Below are positions 1 through 6,381 of a stretch of DNA of 10,887 bases, piece after piece. Each line of letters begins with the position of its first letter. Positions within the stretch are counted from its first letter, which is position 1. Made by a program: the position numbers and the translations under genes. Origin of the DNA: CAYMTN01 sp964393335 (GTDB lineage: Bacteria; Chloroflexota; Anaerolineae; Aggregatilineales; Aggregatilineaceae); contig CAYMTN010000187.1 of the NCBI GenBank assembly GCA_964393335.1, positions 1 to 10,887 of the forward strand, in the 5' to 3' direction. The notes beneath the pieces were generated by a model. The model ran no database searches, was not told the origin of the DNA, and saw only the letters and a program-made list of their open reading frames with translations.

Positions 1-44
1 CGCTGACTTAATTCAATGAATGAATAAAGATTGGTGGGTACACC

Positions 45-53
45 AGGAGGTGA
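45..53 (+). promoter_or_regulatory. Orphan perfect Shine-Dalgarno match in leader
   Basis: AGGAGGTGA is a full 9-base complement to the 3' end of bacterial 16S rRNA. No ATG, GTG or TTG lies at a useful distance behind it: the next bases read ATTTATAG. It sits about 74 bases before the start of the binding-protein gene, which has its own ribosome binding site. It could be a ribosome standby site in the leader, or it could be chance or a relic. The short open frames entering from the left edge on the + strand all stop by base 19, so it does not belong to an upstream gene visible here. Confidence 0.3.
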
Positions 54-114
54 ATTTATAGCAGAACCGACTTGTGTAAAGCCATTTCGTCTCATTCACG
101 CCCATTACTTGTAT

Positions 115-120
115 AAGGAG
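115..120 (+). promoter_or_regulatory. Ribosome binding site of the sugar-binding protein gene
   Basis: AAGGAG lies 7 bases before the ATG at 128 and fixes that start. No convincing -35/-10 pair was found in bases 1-114, so the promoter of this gene may lie outside the window. Confidence 0.8.
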
Positions 121-127
121 ACCTTAA

Positions 128-1369
128 ATGAAAGGCAAACTGGTCGTTGTTTTATTGATTATCGCGTTGACTATCCCGTTCGGGGTGATCCAAGCTAAAC
201 AAGATACCGTCACGATCAAATTCTGGCACACCTATAATGAGACTTCGCCAGAGAATCAGATGCTGGTCGAGACGCTGATCCCGTTGTTCGAGCAAGAGTA
301 TCCCAACATCAAAGTCGAAGCCGTGCCGTTCCCCTACGACGAGTTCCGCCAGACGATGCTCACTTCTCTGGCCGGCGGCGAAGGCCCCGATCTGGCCCGT
401 CTCGACATCATCTGGTCGCCGGAGTTCGCGCAATTGGGTGTGCTGGCTTCCCTGGATGAGGTAATGCCCGACTTCCAGCAGTACGCCGACGCCGTCTTCC
501 CTGGCCCGCTCTCGACCAATGCCTATGATGGGCACTACTGGGGGCTGCCGCTCGATACTAACACCCGCGTCCTCCTGTACAACTCCAAGCTCTACGAAGA
601 GGCTGGCATCCAGGAACCGCCCAAGACTATCGACGACTTGAAGGCGCAGTGCGATCCGATCAAGGCCCTGGGCGATGATAAGTACGTCTTCAGCGACAAT
701 TCCACCACTGGCTGGAACATGCTCCCCTGGATCTGGAGCTTTGGTGGCGACATCACCGATCCCGAAATCACGAAGGCGTCCGGCTACCTGAACAGCGAAA
801 AGACGGTCGCCGCTTACCAGTTCCTGGCCGACATGGTCCAGGGTGGCTGCTTCTCGCCGTCGTTTCTGGGTGGTGGCCTGGGTACGGAAGGCCTCTTCAC
901 CGATGTATTTGCCTCTGTGTTGGAAGGCCCCTGGTGGTATCCTATGGCCGCTGCGCAGTACCCCGATTTCGAGATCCGGGCGACTTTGATGCCCGCGGGT
1001 GATGGCGGTTCGATCTCCGTCGTCGGCGGCGAGAACATCGTGATGTTCGCGGGTTCCAAGCACTCCGAAGAAGCGATGGAATTCCTCCGCTTCACGCAGT
1101 CGGATGAATACCAGTTGAACATGGCGGAAGTCGGGCAGTTGACGGTCAAGTCCGCCCTGCTGGAGAACGACTACTTCAAGAACCACCCGTACTATCCGCT
1201 GTTCCTCCAACAGCTTGAAACTGCCAAGGCGCGCACCCCGCACCCTGCCTGGTCGCAGATGGAAGAAGTCCTGACCGACGCTTCACAACTCATCCTGCGC
1301 GGCGAAGCATCGCCTCAGGAAGCCCTGGACGCAGCGGCTGAAGAAATCGACGCTCTGTTAGCGGAATAA
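128..1369 (+). CDS. ABC transporter extracellular sugar-binding protein
   Basis: A 413-residue solute-binding protein of the MalE/UgpB-like carbohydrate class, which captures an oligosaccharide outside the membrane and hands it to the permease pair encoded next. Residues 1-23 form a signal peptide (basic MKGK, a long hydrophobic core, then IQA). The mature part opens with the typical beta strand VTIKFWHTY, followed by a helix and EQEYPNIKVEAV. GGEGPDLARLD, GLPLDTNTRVLLYNSKLYEEAG and the later GGENIVMFAGSKHSEEAMEFL are family hallmarks. There is no lipobox cysteine after the signal core, which is unusual for a binding protein of an organism without a conventional periplasm. Length is normal for the family. 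The substrate cannot be read from the sequence; the GH66/GH15/GH13 neighbours point to an alpha-glucan oligosaccharide. A strong hairpin region follows, separating it from the permeases. Confidence 0.93.
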   Translation: MKGKLVVVLLIIALTIPFGVIQAKQDTVTIKFWHTYNETSPENQMLVETLIPLFEQEYPNIKVEAVPFPYDEFRQTMLTSLAGGEGPDLARLDIIWSPEFAQLGVLASLDEVMPDFQQYADAVFPGPLSTNAYDGHYWGLPLDTNTRVLLYNSKLYEEAGIQEPPKTIDDLKAQCDPIKALGDDKYVFSDNSTTGWNMLPWIWSFGGDITDPEITKASGYLNSEKTVAAYQFLADMVQGGCFSPSFLGGGLGTEGLFTDVFASVLEGPWWYPMAAAQYPDFEIRATLMPAGDGGSISVVGGENIVMFAGSKHSEEAMEFLRFTQSDEYQLNMAEVGQLTVKSALLENDYFKNHPYYPLFLQQLETAKARTPHPAWSQMEEVLTDASQLILRGEASPQEALDAAAEEIDALLAE

Positions 1370-1383
1370 CCAGGTAATCTCTA

Positions 1384-1419
1384 TCAGGTGGTGCCCCAAA
1401 TTCTGAGAGCGCCACCTGA
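1384..1419 (+). terminator. Hairpin 1 after the binding-protein gene
   Basis: TCAGGTGGTGC (1384-1394) pairs with GCGCCACCTGA (1409-1419), an 11-base-pair stem with one G-U wobble and a 14-base loop. It lies 15 bases after the TAA of the binding-protein gene. No T-run follows, so it is more likely an mRNA-stabilising 3' structure or part of a leaky stop than a classical intrinsic terminator. Confidence 0.55.
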
Positions 1420-1436
1420 ACCGGCTAAACACCTGA

Positions 1437-1467
1437 GTCCCCTTTCCGACGGTTTCGGAAAGGGGAC
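1437..1467 (+). terminator. Perfect 13-base-pair hairpin between binding-protein and permease genes
   Basis: GTCCCCTTTCCGA (1437-1449) and TCGGAAAGGGGAC (1455-1467) are perfect reverse complements around a 5-base loop (CGGTT). It is the strongest secondary structure noticed in the window. There is no T-run behind it, so simple intrinsic termination is doubtful. In maltose-type operons, structures at this place protect the binding-protein message and cut expression of the permeases; that role is inferred here from position. Confidence 0.65.
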
Positions 1468-1521
1468 CAACTGCCACCAACTTCTCCGATCATCGTGGGT
1501 ACAAGAGATAAAACAGGGCGG

Positions 1522-1550
1522 TTGATACAGGAAAAAATAACACATACACT
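1522..1550 (+). promoter_or_regulatory. Sigma70-like promoter before the permease-glycosidase unit
   Basis: TTGATA (1522-1527, 5 of 6 to consensus) and TACACT (1545-1550, 4 of 6) are separated by exactly 17 bases. The predicted start of transcription is near 1557, leaving about 35 bases of leader before the ATG at 1592. A run of eight T (1573-1580) lies in that leader, just before the ribosome binding site. The match is by eye. Confidence 0.5.
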
Positions 1551-1580
1551 TTACACTCAGAAGAAGACCCGATTTTTTTT

Positions 1581-1585
1581 GAGGT
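1581..1585 (+). promoter_or_regulatory. Ribosome binding site of first permease
   Basis: GAGGT lies 6 bases before the ATG at 1592, directly after an eight-T run. It supports the chosen start. Confidence 0.7.
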
Positions 1586-1591
1586 AGACCG

Positions 1592-2485
1592 ATGCGATCT
1601 AGACTTCATCATCGCTGGTATGTCCCATATTTGTTCCTGCTACCCGGCCTGTCCCTCTACATTCTATGGATGATTTACCCGCTGGGCTACGAGTTATACA
1701 TCAGTTTCTTCGATTGGAAGATCATGCCGGGGCAAACGAGCCAGTTTGTCGCCCTGGACAACTACCGGGAAGCTCTCCACGATAAATATTTCTGGATGGC
1801 GTTGAAAAATACCGTCCGCTACACAGGCGTGACCGTCGCGGGACAGATGATTATCGGTCTGGCGCTGGCGGTGATGGTTCACCGGATATTCATCGGCAAA
1901 CGTCTTTTCCGTGCCATTTATTACCTGCCGGTCATCACGTCGTGGGTGGTCGTCAGCTTCCTCTTCCAGTTTCTCTTCAGCTCTAATCCCGGCGGTTTGG
2001 TCAATTACGTGCTGGTCACGGTGTTAGGCGTGCTGGACAAGCCTGTGCTGTGGATGAGCGAGACCAAAACGGCCTGGATTATCATTTACGCGCTCGGCAT
2101 CTGGAAGGGCACGGGCTGGACAATGGTCATTTTCCTGGCGGCCCTCCAAGGTGTCCCCCCCGAGCTCTATGAGGTAGCTGCTATCGATGGAGCGGGCGAA
2201 TGGCGGCAATTTCGCCATGTCACGCTTCCCCTGATCCGGCACACAACGCTATTCATCCTGGTTGCGCTGATCATCGGAGGTTTCCAGGTATTTATTTCCG
2301 TGTATTTGATCACGGGCGGCGGCCCGCTCCATCGCACCGAAGTCGTGTTGAGCTACATGTACAACCGGTCATTCGACCGGCTGCGGTTCGGCTATGGAGC
2401 ATCGATCAGCTATATCCTGGCCGCGATTGTCGTTTTTGTCAGCTTTGCGCAGCTTCGCCTATTCAGCCGGCCCGCTGACGAGTAA
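1592..2485 (+). CDS. ABC sugar transporter permease, MalF/UgpA type
   Basis: A 297-residue inner-membrane permease with about six transmembrane helices, beginning with YVPYLFLLPGLSLYILWMIYPL near residues 9-30. Together with the second permease it forms the channel through which the sugar delivered by the binding protein passes. The cytoplasmic EAA loop, which docks to the ATPase, is visible at about residues 194-213 (EVAAIDGAGEWRQFRHVTLP). Other family marks are NYREAL, FRAIYYLPVITSWVVVSFLF and GGGPLHRTEVV. Length and topology are normal for the short-form MalF/LacF/UgpA group that lacks the large periplasmic loop. The ATPase gene is not in this window. The next gene starts 16 bases after its TAA, so the two permeases are surely co-transcribed. 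Confidence 0.95.
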   Translation: MRSRLHHRWYVPYLFLLPGLSLYILWMIYPLGYELYISFFDWKIMPGQTSQFVALDNYREALHDKYFWMALKNTVRYTGVTVAGQMIIGLALAVMVHRIFIGKRLFRAIYYLPVITSWVVVSFLFQFLFSSNPGGLVNYVLVTVLGVLDKPVLWMSETKTAWIIIYALGIWKGTGWTMVIFLAALQGVPPELYEVAAIDGAGEWRQFRHVTLPLIRHTTLFILVALIIGGFQVFISVYLITGGGPLHRTEVVLSYMYNRSFDRLRFGYGASISYILAAIVVFVSFAQLRLFSRPADE

Positions 2486-2501
2486 ACCGAGAGGTGGACC
2501 A

Positions 2502-3368
2502 ATGAAGGAAACGACACCTTCTATTCATTCAGTGCGCAACCGCGCGCAGCGCAGATTCCAGGTCATAATCTTCATCCTCTTGTGCAGTGGGGTGATTATC
2601 ACAACTGCGCCCATGGTCTACATGATGTCCACTTCACTGAAAGCCCATGCCTATATCCCGGAATTTCCGCCGCAGTTTATCCCGCATAACCCGACGCTGG
2701 ACAACTTCAGAGCAGCGTTCAACAGCCGCAACTTTGGAACCGCTTTGCTCAACAGCGTGCGGGTTGCCCTTGCCACCTCCGCCCTCGTAACCATCCTGAC
2801 GTCCATGATGGCGTACTCATTTGCGCGGTTCGAATTTCCTGGCAAAACCCTCATCTTCTATACCGTGCTGGGGATGATGATGGTGCCTACGATGATGCTC
2901 ATCATCCCGCAGTTCTTGCTTACCAAACGTCTGGACATGCTCAACAGTCTGAACGGATTGGTGCTCGTCTATACAGCGGGAGCTATGGCGTTCAACATGT
3001 TCTTGCTGCGCGGATTCTTCGAGAGTCTGCCGCGCGAGCTGGAAGAATCCGCACTGATCGATGGGGCTAACCATTTTGTCATTTTCACGCGGGTGATGGT
3101 TCCCCTGGCCAAACCGGCGCTGAGCACCGTAGCGGTGTTTAGCTTTCTCGGAGCTTGGGATGAATATGTGTGGGCGCTGACTGTGCTCACCGACGTCCAC
3201 AAACGCACCCTGCCCATCGCCATCGCCAACTTTCGAGGCGTTCACGGATCGGACTGGGGATTAATCTTCGCCGCGTCGCTCACCGCCGTGATCCCGACCA
3301 TCGTCATTTTCGTGTTCTTCCAGCGCTATTTTGTGCAGGGCATCACCACAGGGGCGGTCAAGGGATGA
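2502..3368 (+). CDS. ABC sugar transporter permease, MalG/UgpE type
   Basis: A 288-residue partner permease with about six transmembrane helices (first near residues 17-42, VIIFILLCSGVIITTAPMVY). The EAA loop is at about residues 182-201 (ESALIDGANHFVIFTRVMVP). YIPEFPPQFIPHNPTLDNFRAAF after helix 1, FARFEFPGK, and WDEYVWALTVL near the end are typical of the MalG family. The open frame extends upstream to 2394, but that part overlaps the first permease; the ATG at 2502 is chosen because GAGAGGTGG (2489-2497) lies just before it and the resulting N-terminus has family length. Its last four bases overlap the start of the GH66 gene (ATGA), implying translational coupling of import and the secreted enzyme. 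Confidence 0.95.
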   Translation: MKETTPSIHSVRNRAQRRFQVIIFILLCSGVIITTAPMVYMMSTSLKAHAYIPEFPPQFIPHNPTLDNFRAAFNSRNFGTALLNSVRVALATSALVTILTSMMAYSFARFEFPGKTLIFYTVLGMMMVPTMMLIIPQFLLTKRLDMLNSLNGLVLVYTAGAMAFNMFLLRGFFESLPRELEESALIDGANHFVIFTRVMVPLAKPALSTVAVFSFLGAWDEYVWALTVLTDVHKRTLPIAIANFRGVHGSDWGLIFAASLTAVIPTIVIFVFFQRYFVQGITTGAVKG

Positions 3369-5065
3369 AATGGACCATCGTGGTTTTGGTCTGGTTTTTG
3401 TTGTTTTCTCATGGAGGTCTTGCGCACATGCAAGCAGATGTGACCGTCAGTGTTTCTCCTGAAAAAGCGTTTTTCAGCCCCGGTGAGCCAGCCAGCTTTT
3501 CAGTTGCTGCGACCGGCGGGGTGCGAGTCAGCGCCACCGTCACGCATCTGGCTGATACGGTCGACACCTTCAGCGCAACGCTGACGCAAGGGGCTGCTAC
3601 TCTGACTTGGACGCCTCCAGCGGACGCGCCACGCGGTTATGGCCTGACGGTGCATCTGTTGGATGAGAATGGCACTGTGCTCGCCACGGATTCGACTGCA
3701 TTTGATGTACTGGAGAACTGGACTCAGGCACCGCGCTACGGTTTCTTGACCGAGTTCGCATCAGGGCGAGAGAGCGTGGAAACGACGATGGATTGGGTTA
3801 CACGCTATCACGTCAATGGGCTTCAATTTTATGATTGGCAGTATCGGCACGAGAATTTACTGCCGCCCGACGAGAACTACTCTGATCTGCTGGGCCGCCA
3901 CATGTCGCTGGACACAGTGAAGCATCTGATTGAGGCTGCGCACACTCACAATATTGCGGCGATGCCTTACACGGCTATCTATGGCGCGTCCGTTGCGTTC
4001 TACCAGGAACATCCTCAATGGGCCCTGTTCCAGGGTTCTGGGCGCCCCTATGAATTCGGCGACAACTTCCTGATGATTATGGACCCCAGCCCCAATTCAC
4101 CCTGGTCAGAGTACCTGTACGAACAATTCGGGCGTGTGCTGGACGAATTGGACTTCGACGGCATCCACATCGACCAATATGGTTCGCCCAAAGTGGCCTA
4201 CAACGCTGCCGGTGAGCGTGTCGATCTGGCCCGCGCTTTTCCAGGGTTTATCGATCGGACCGCGCAGGTGGTCCAGGCGCGGCGCGGCGATCAGGGCGCC
4301 GTCATCTTCAACGCGGTAGGCAACTGGCCGGTAGATACCGTCGCGCCATCCGCTGAAAACGCCGTCTATATCGAGGTCTGGGAACCCTACACCAGCTTTT
4401 GGGACCTGCACCGCCTGGTTGCGGCGGCAGAGAACTTCGGAAATGGTAAGCCCGTGATCATCGCATCCTATATTCATCCAGATCGCGCCTACAATGTGCG
4501 TCTGGCCAACGCCATCATTTTCGCGAGCGGCGGCTACCAACTCGAATTGGGCGAACCCGGTACGATGCTGGCAGATCCGTACTTTCCGAGATTCGGTCTA
4601 ATGAATGAGACGATGCAAAGCGTCATGCAGCGCATCTATGATTTTGTGGTGCGGTATGAGGAAGTCCTGGCATTGGACACGAGCAATGCAACCGGAGATC
4701 GCACCGAAGCGCTATCCATTTCGGGGATTGAAACGCAAGCCTATCGCTCGAAAGACAAGGTTGGCGTGATCGTGCGTAAAGGGCAAGATTCCGAAACATT
4801 CAGTTTGATCAATTTGATGGGCATTGACCATGACCGGTGGGACACAGCGCTCACACAAGGCCCCGATCCTCTCGTCGATCTGGCAGTCCACATTCATACC
4901 GACCGACAGATCGCGCGCGTGTGGTGGGCCTCGCCCGATGGTGACACTCTGGACCCGCACTCCGTAGAATTGGCTGCTGGCACGGATAGCGCTGGCCCAT
5001 ATGTCACTTTTACGCTGCCCCGCCTGGACTATTGGACCATGATTGTAGTGGAGTACCAGCCGTGA
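3365..5065 (+). CDS. Secreted GH66 dextranase / cycloisomaltooligosaccharide glucanotransferase-type enzyme
   Basis: A 566-residue glycoside hydrolase of family 66, which acts on alpha-1,6-linked glucan (dextran). Residues 1 to about 24 are a signal peptide, so it acts outside the membrane. An Ig-like beta domain (about 25-118) is followed by a TIM barrel (about 123-450) and a C-terminal beta domain (about 470-566). Family marks are YGFLTEF, FYDWQYRH (155-162) and FDGIHIDQYG, where D270 is the expected nucleophile. E337 or E340 in YIEVWEP is the expected acid/base; the 67-70 residue spacing matches that in characterised members. It lacks the CBM35 insertion found in cyclodextran-forming enzymes and has no cell-wall anchor, so a plain endo-dextranase is the more likely activity. 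The ATG overlaps the permease stop (ATGA); an upstream in-frame extension to 3170 lies inside the permease gene and is not used. Exact product (linear or cyclic) is unknown. Confidence 0.85.
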   Translation: MKWTIVVLVWFLLFSHGGLAHMQADVTVSVSPEKAFFSPGEPASFSVAATGGVRVSATVTHLADTVDTFSATLTQGAATLTWTPPADAPRGYGLTVHLLDENGTVLATDSTAFDVLENWTQAPRYGFLTEFASGRESVETTMDWVTRYHVNGLQFYDWQYRHENLLPPDENYSDLLGRHMSLDTVKHLIEAAHTHNIAAMPYTAIYGASVAFYQEHPQWALFQGSGRPYEFGDNFLMIMDPSPNSPWSEYLYEQFGRVLDELDFDGIHIDQYGSPKVAYNAAGERVDLARAFPGFIDRTAQVVQARRGDQGAVIFNAVGNWPVDTVAPSAENAVYIEVWEPYTSFWDLHRLVAAAENFGNGKPVIIASYIHPDRAYNVRLANAIIFASGGYQLELGEPGTMLADPYFPRFGLMNETMQSVMQRIYDFVVRYEEVLALDTSNATGDRTEALSISGIETQAYRSKDKVGVIVRKGQDSETFSLINLMGIDHDRWDTALTQGPDPLVDLAVHIHTDRQIARVWWASPDGDTLDPHSVELAAGTDSAGPYVTFTLPRLDYWTMIVVEYQP

Positions 5066-6192
5066 ACCTGACGCACAGCCAGCAGATTTACGCGAAAAGC
5101 CTGAATGTTCTGCTAGAAAACCAGCAGCCGAGCGGCGCTTACCTTGCTTGTCCAACTATGCCTGATTACCAGTTCTCCTGGTTTCGTGATGGGGCCTATA
5201 TCTCGTGCGCGCTCACCCTGGAAGGTCAAAACGCAAGTTCGAGTTATAAGGGAGACATGGCTGCTCAATGGAACAGCGCGGCCCGGTTCCATACGTGGTG
5301 CGCGAACGTGATCAACAGTCGCGCTGCACAAGTGGAACGTAGCATTGAACGAGTCAGGTCTGGGCTCCCGGTGGACCCGACTGATACGCTGGACGCGCGC
5401 TATTACGCTGACGGGACAGAGGGGCCTGACGACTGGCCCAATTTTCAATTGGATGGCCTTGGCACGTGGTTATGGTCACTCTCCGAATTTGTGAATCAGG
5501 CTCGTATCCGTCCCCTCCCCCTGGCCTGGGAACAAGCCATTGAACTGGCTGCACGCTACCTGGCTGCGTTGTGGCACACGCCCTGTTACGACTGCTGGGA
5601 AGAACGTGGGAGCGACATTCACATCAGCACCCTGGGAGCGATCTATGCCGGTCTGACGGCTGCGGTGGGCCTGGTTCCCCGACTGAACCTGGGGGACACA
5701 GCGGAGCAAGTTCGAGAGTATGTGTTGACGCACGGGTTGACTCCCGGAGGCGAACTGGCTAAATCCGTGGGGCTAGACATGGTGGATGCCAACCTGCTCA
5801 GTGTCGCCGTGCCGCATCGCCTCCTGCGGCCCGACGATCCGATCATGCAACGGACCGTAGCTCGGATCGAGCGCGAGTTGCATGCTCCCCACGGTGGAGT
5901 GCACCGCCACCTCGAAGATGTTTACTATGGCGGCGGGGGATGGGTGCTGCTCGCACTCTGGTTGGCATGGTACTATCTGGAAATTGGCAGCACCCAACAC
6001 GCCGAAGCACTTATTGCGTGGAGCGAGAACCAGGCTGACGCCGATTGCCGCCTGCCAGAGCAAGTCAACACGGACATGCTAGCGCCAGAGTTCTATCATG
6101 AGTGGGTGGAACGGCGAGGCCCTATCGCCGACCCACTCCTATGGACACATGCCAAATACCTGATTGTACAAACGATCCGATCTCGCCTGTAG
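5062..6192 (+). CDS. GH15 glucoamylase/glucodextranase-type enzyme, catalytic domain only
   Basis: A 376-residue inverting exo-alpha-glucosidase of family GH15, releasing beta-glucose from the non-reducing end of alpha-1,4 or alpha-1,6 oligosaccharides. Family marks are FSWFRDGAYI (R42 and D43 bind the -1 sugar), FQLDGLGTWLW, CWEERGSDIHISTLGAIYAGL with E180 as likely general acid, and LPEQV with E333 as likely general base. Both catalytic acids are present, so it is probably active. Bacterial GH15 proteins usually run to 600 residues or more with an N-terminal beta-sandwich; this one is only the (alpha/alpha)6 barrel. No signal peptide is seen, so it is likely cytoplasmic. Start chosen is GTG at 5062, overlapping the GH66 stop (GTGA), with GGAG 8 bases before; an in-frame ATG at 5032 would overlap GH66 by 34 bases and add residues unlike the family. 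Preference for alpha-1,6 over alpha-1,4 is inferred from the GH66 neighbour. Confidence 0.85.
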   Translation: MNLTHSQQIYAKSLNVLLENQQPSGAYLACPTMPDYQFSWFRDGAYISCALTLEGQNASSSYKGDMAAQWNSAARFHTWCANVINSRAAQVERSIERVRSGLPVDPTDTLDARYYADGTEGPDDWPNFQLDGLGTWLWSLSEFVNQARIRPLPLAWEQAIELAARYLAALWHTPCYDCWEERGSDIHISTLGAIYAGLTAAVGLVPRLNLGDTAEQVREYVLTHGLTPGGELAKSVGLDMVDANLLSVAVPHRLLRPDDPIMQRTVARIERELHAPHGGVHRHLEDVYYGGGGWVLLALWLAWYYLEIGSTQHAEALIAWSENQADADCRLPEQVNTDMLAPEFYHEWVERRGPIADPLLWTHAKYLIVQTIRSRL

Positions 6193-6200
6193 CACCCAGT

Positions 6201-6225
6201 CTCAATTGAGCGATCAATGGCTCAA
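6201..6225 (+). repeat. Palindrome with overlapping hairpin after GH15 gene
   Basis: CTCAATTGAG (6201-6210) is a perfect 10-base palindrome. Overlapping it, TTGAGC (6206-6211) can pair with GCTCAA (6220-6225) around 8 bases. The two are mutually exclusive folds. No T-run follows. It could be an operator half or a 3' structure; chance is also possible. Confidence 0.25.
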
Positions 6226-6280
6226 GTATACTCACCGTCCAACTGGGCCCGGCAATACTTAGGAGACATTCCAATACCTG

Positions 6281-6373
6281 ATGGATGTTGTTGTCGAGCC
6301 CCACTTTATCGTTTTTTGGGCCTTGGATACGACGTTGGATGAAAACATTGCCCATACGGGCTTGAGAGGATAA
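6281..6373 (+). CDS. Possible 30-residue small ORF before the GH13 gene
   Basis: An ATG at 6281 opens a frame of 30 codons (MDVVVEPHFIVFWALDTTLD and ten more residues) ending at TAA 6371-6373, eight bases before the GH13 start. An AGGAG at 6261-6265 is 15 bases upstream, which is too far for efficient use. I do not recognise the product. It may be a leader peptide or simply a chance open frame in the 189-base gap; the latter is more likely. Confidence 0.15.
   Translation: MDVVVEPHFIVFWALDTTLDENIAHTGLRG
6364..6370 (+). promoter_or_regulatory. Ribosome binding site of the GH13 gene
   Basis: GAGAGGA lies 11 bases before the ATG at 6382, a slightly long but workable spacing. The sequence between reads TAATCGGGATA and has no better start. 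Confidence 0.55.
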
Positions 6374-6381
6374 TCGGGATA

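Noticed and set aside
11..21. ATTCAATGAAT palindrome as a regulator operator.
   Set aside because: It is short, AT-rich and single; nothing ties it to a regulator, and none is encoded here.
72..114. TTGTGT and TTGTAT as a promoter for the binding-protein gene.
   Set aside because: The spacing is 31 bases, and the -10 would touch the ribosome binding site.
152..1243. A 363-codon open frame on the - strand inside the binding-protein gene.
   Set aside because: It is the antisense shadow of a clear GC-rich coding gene and has no recognisable domain.
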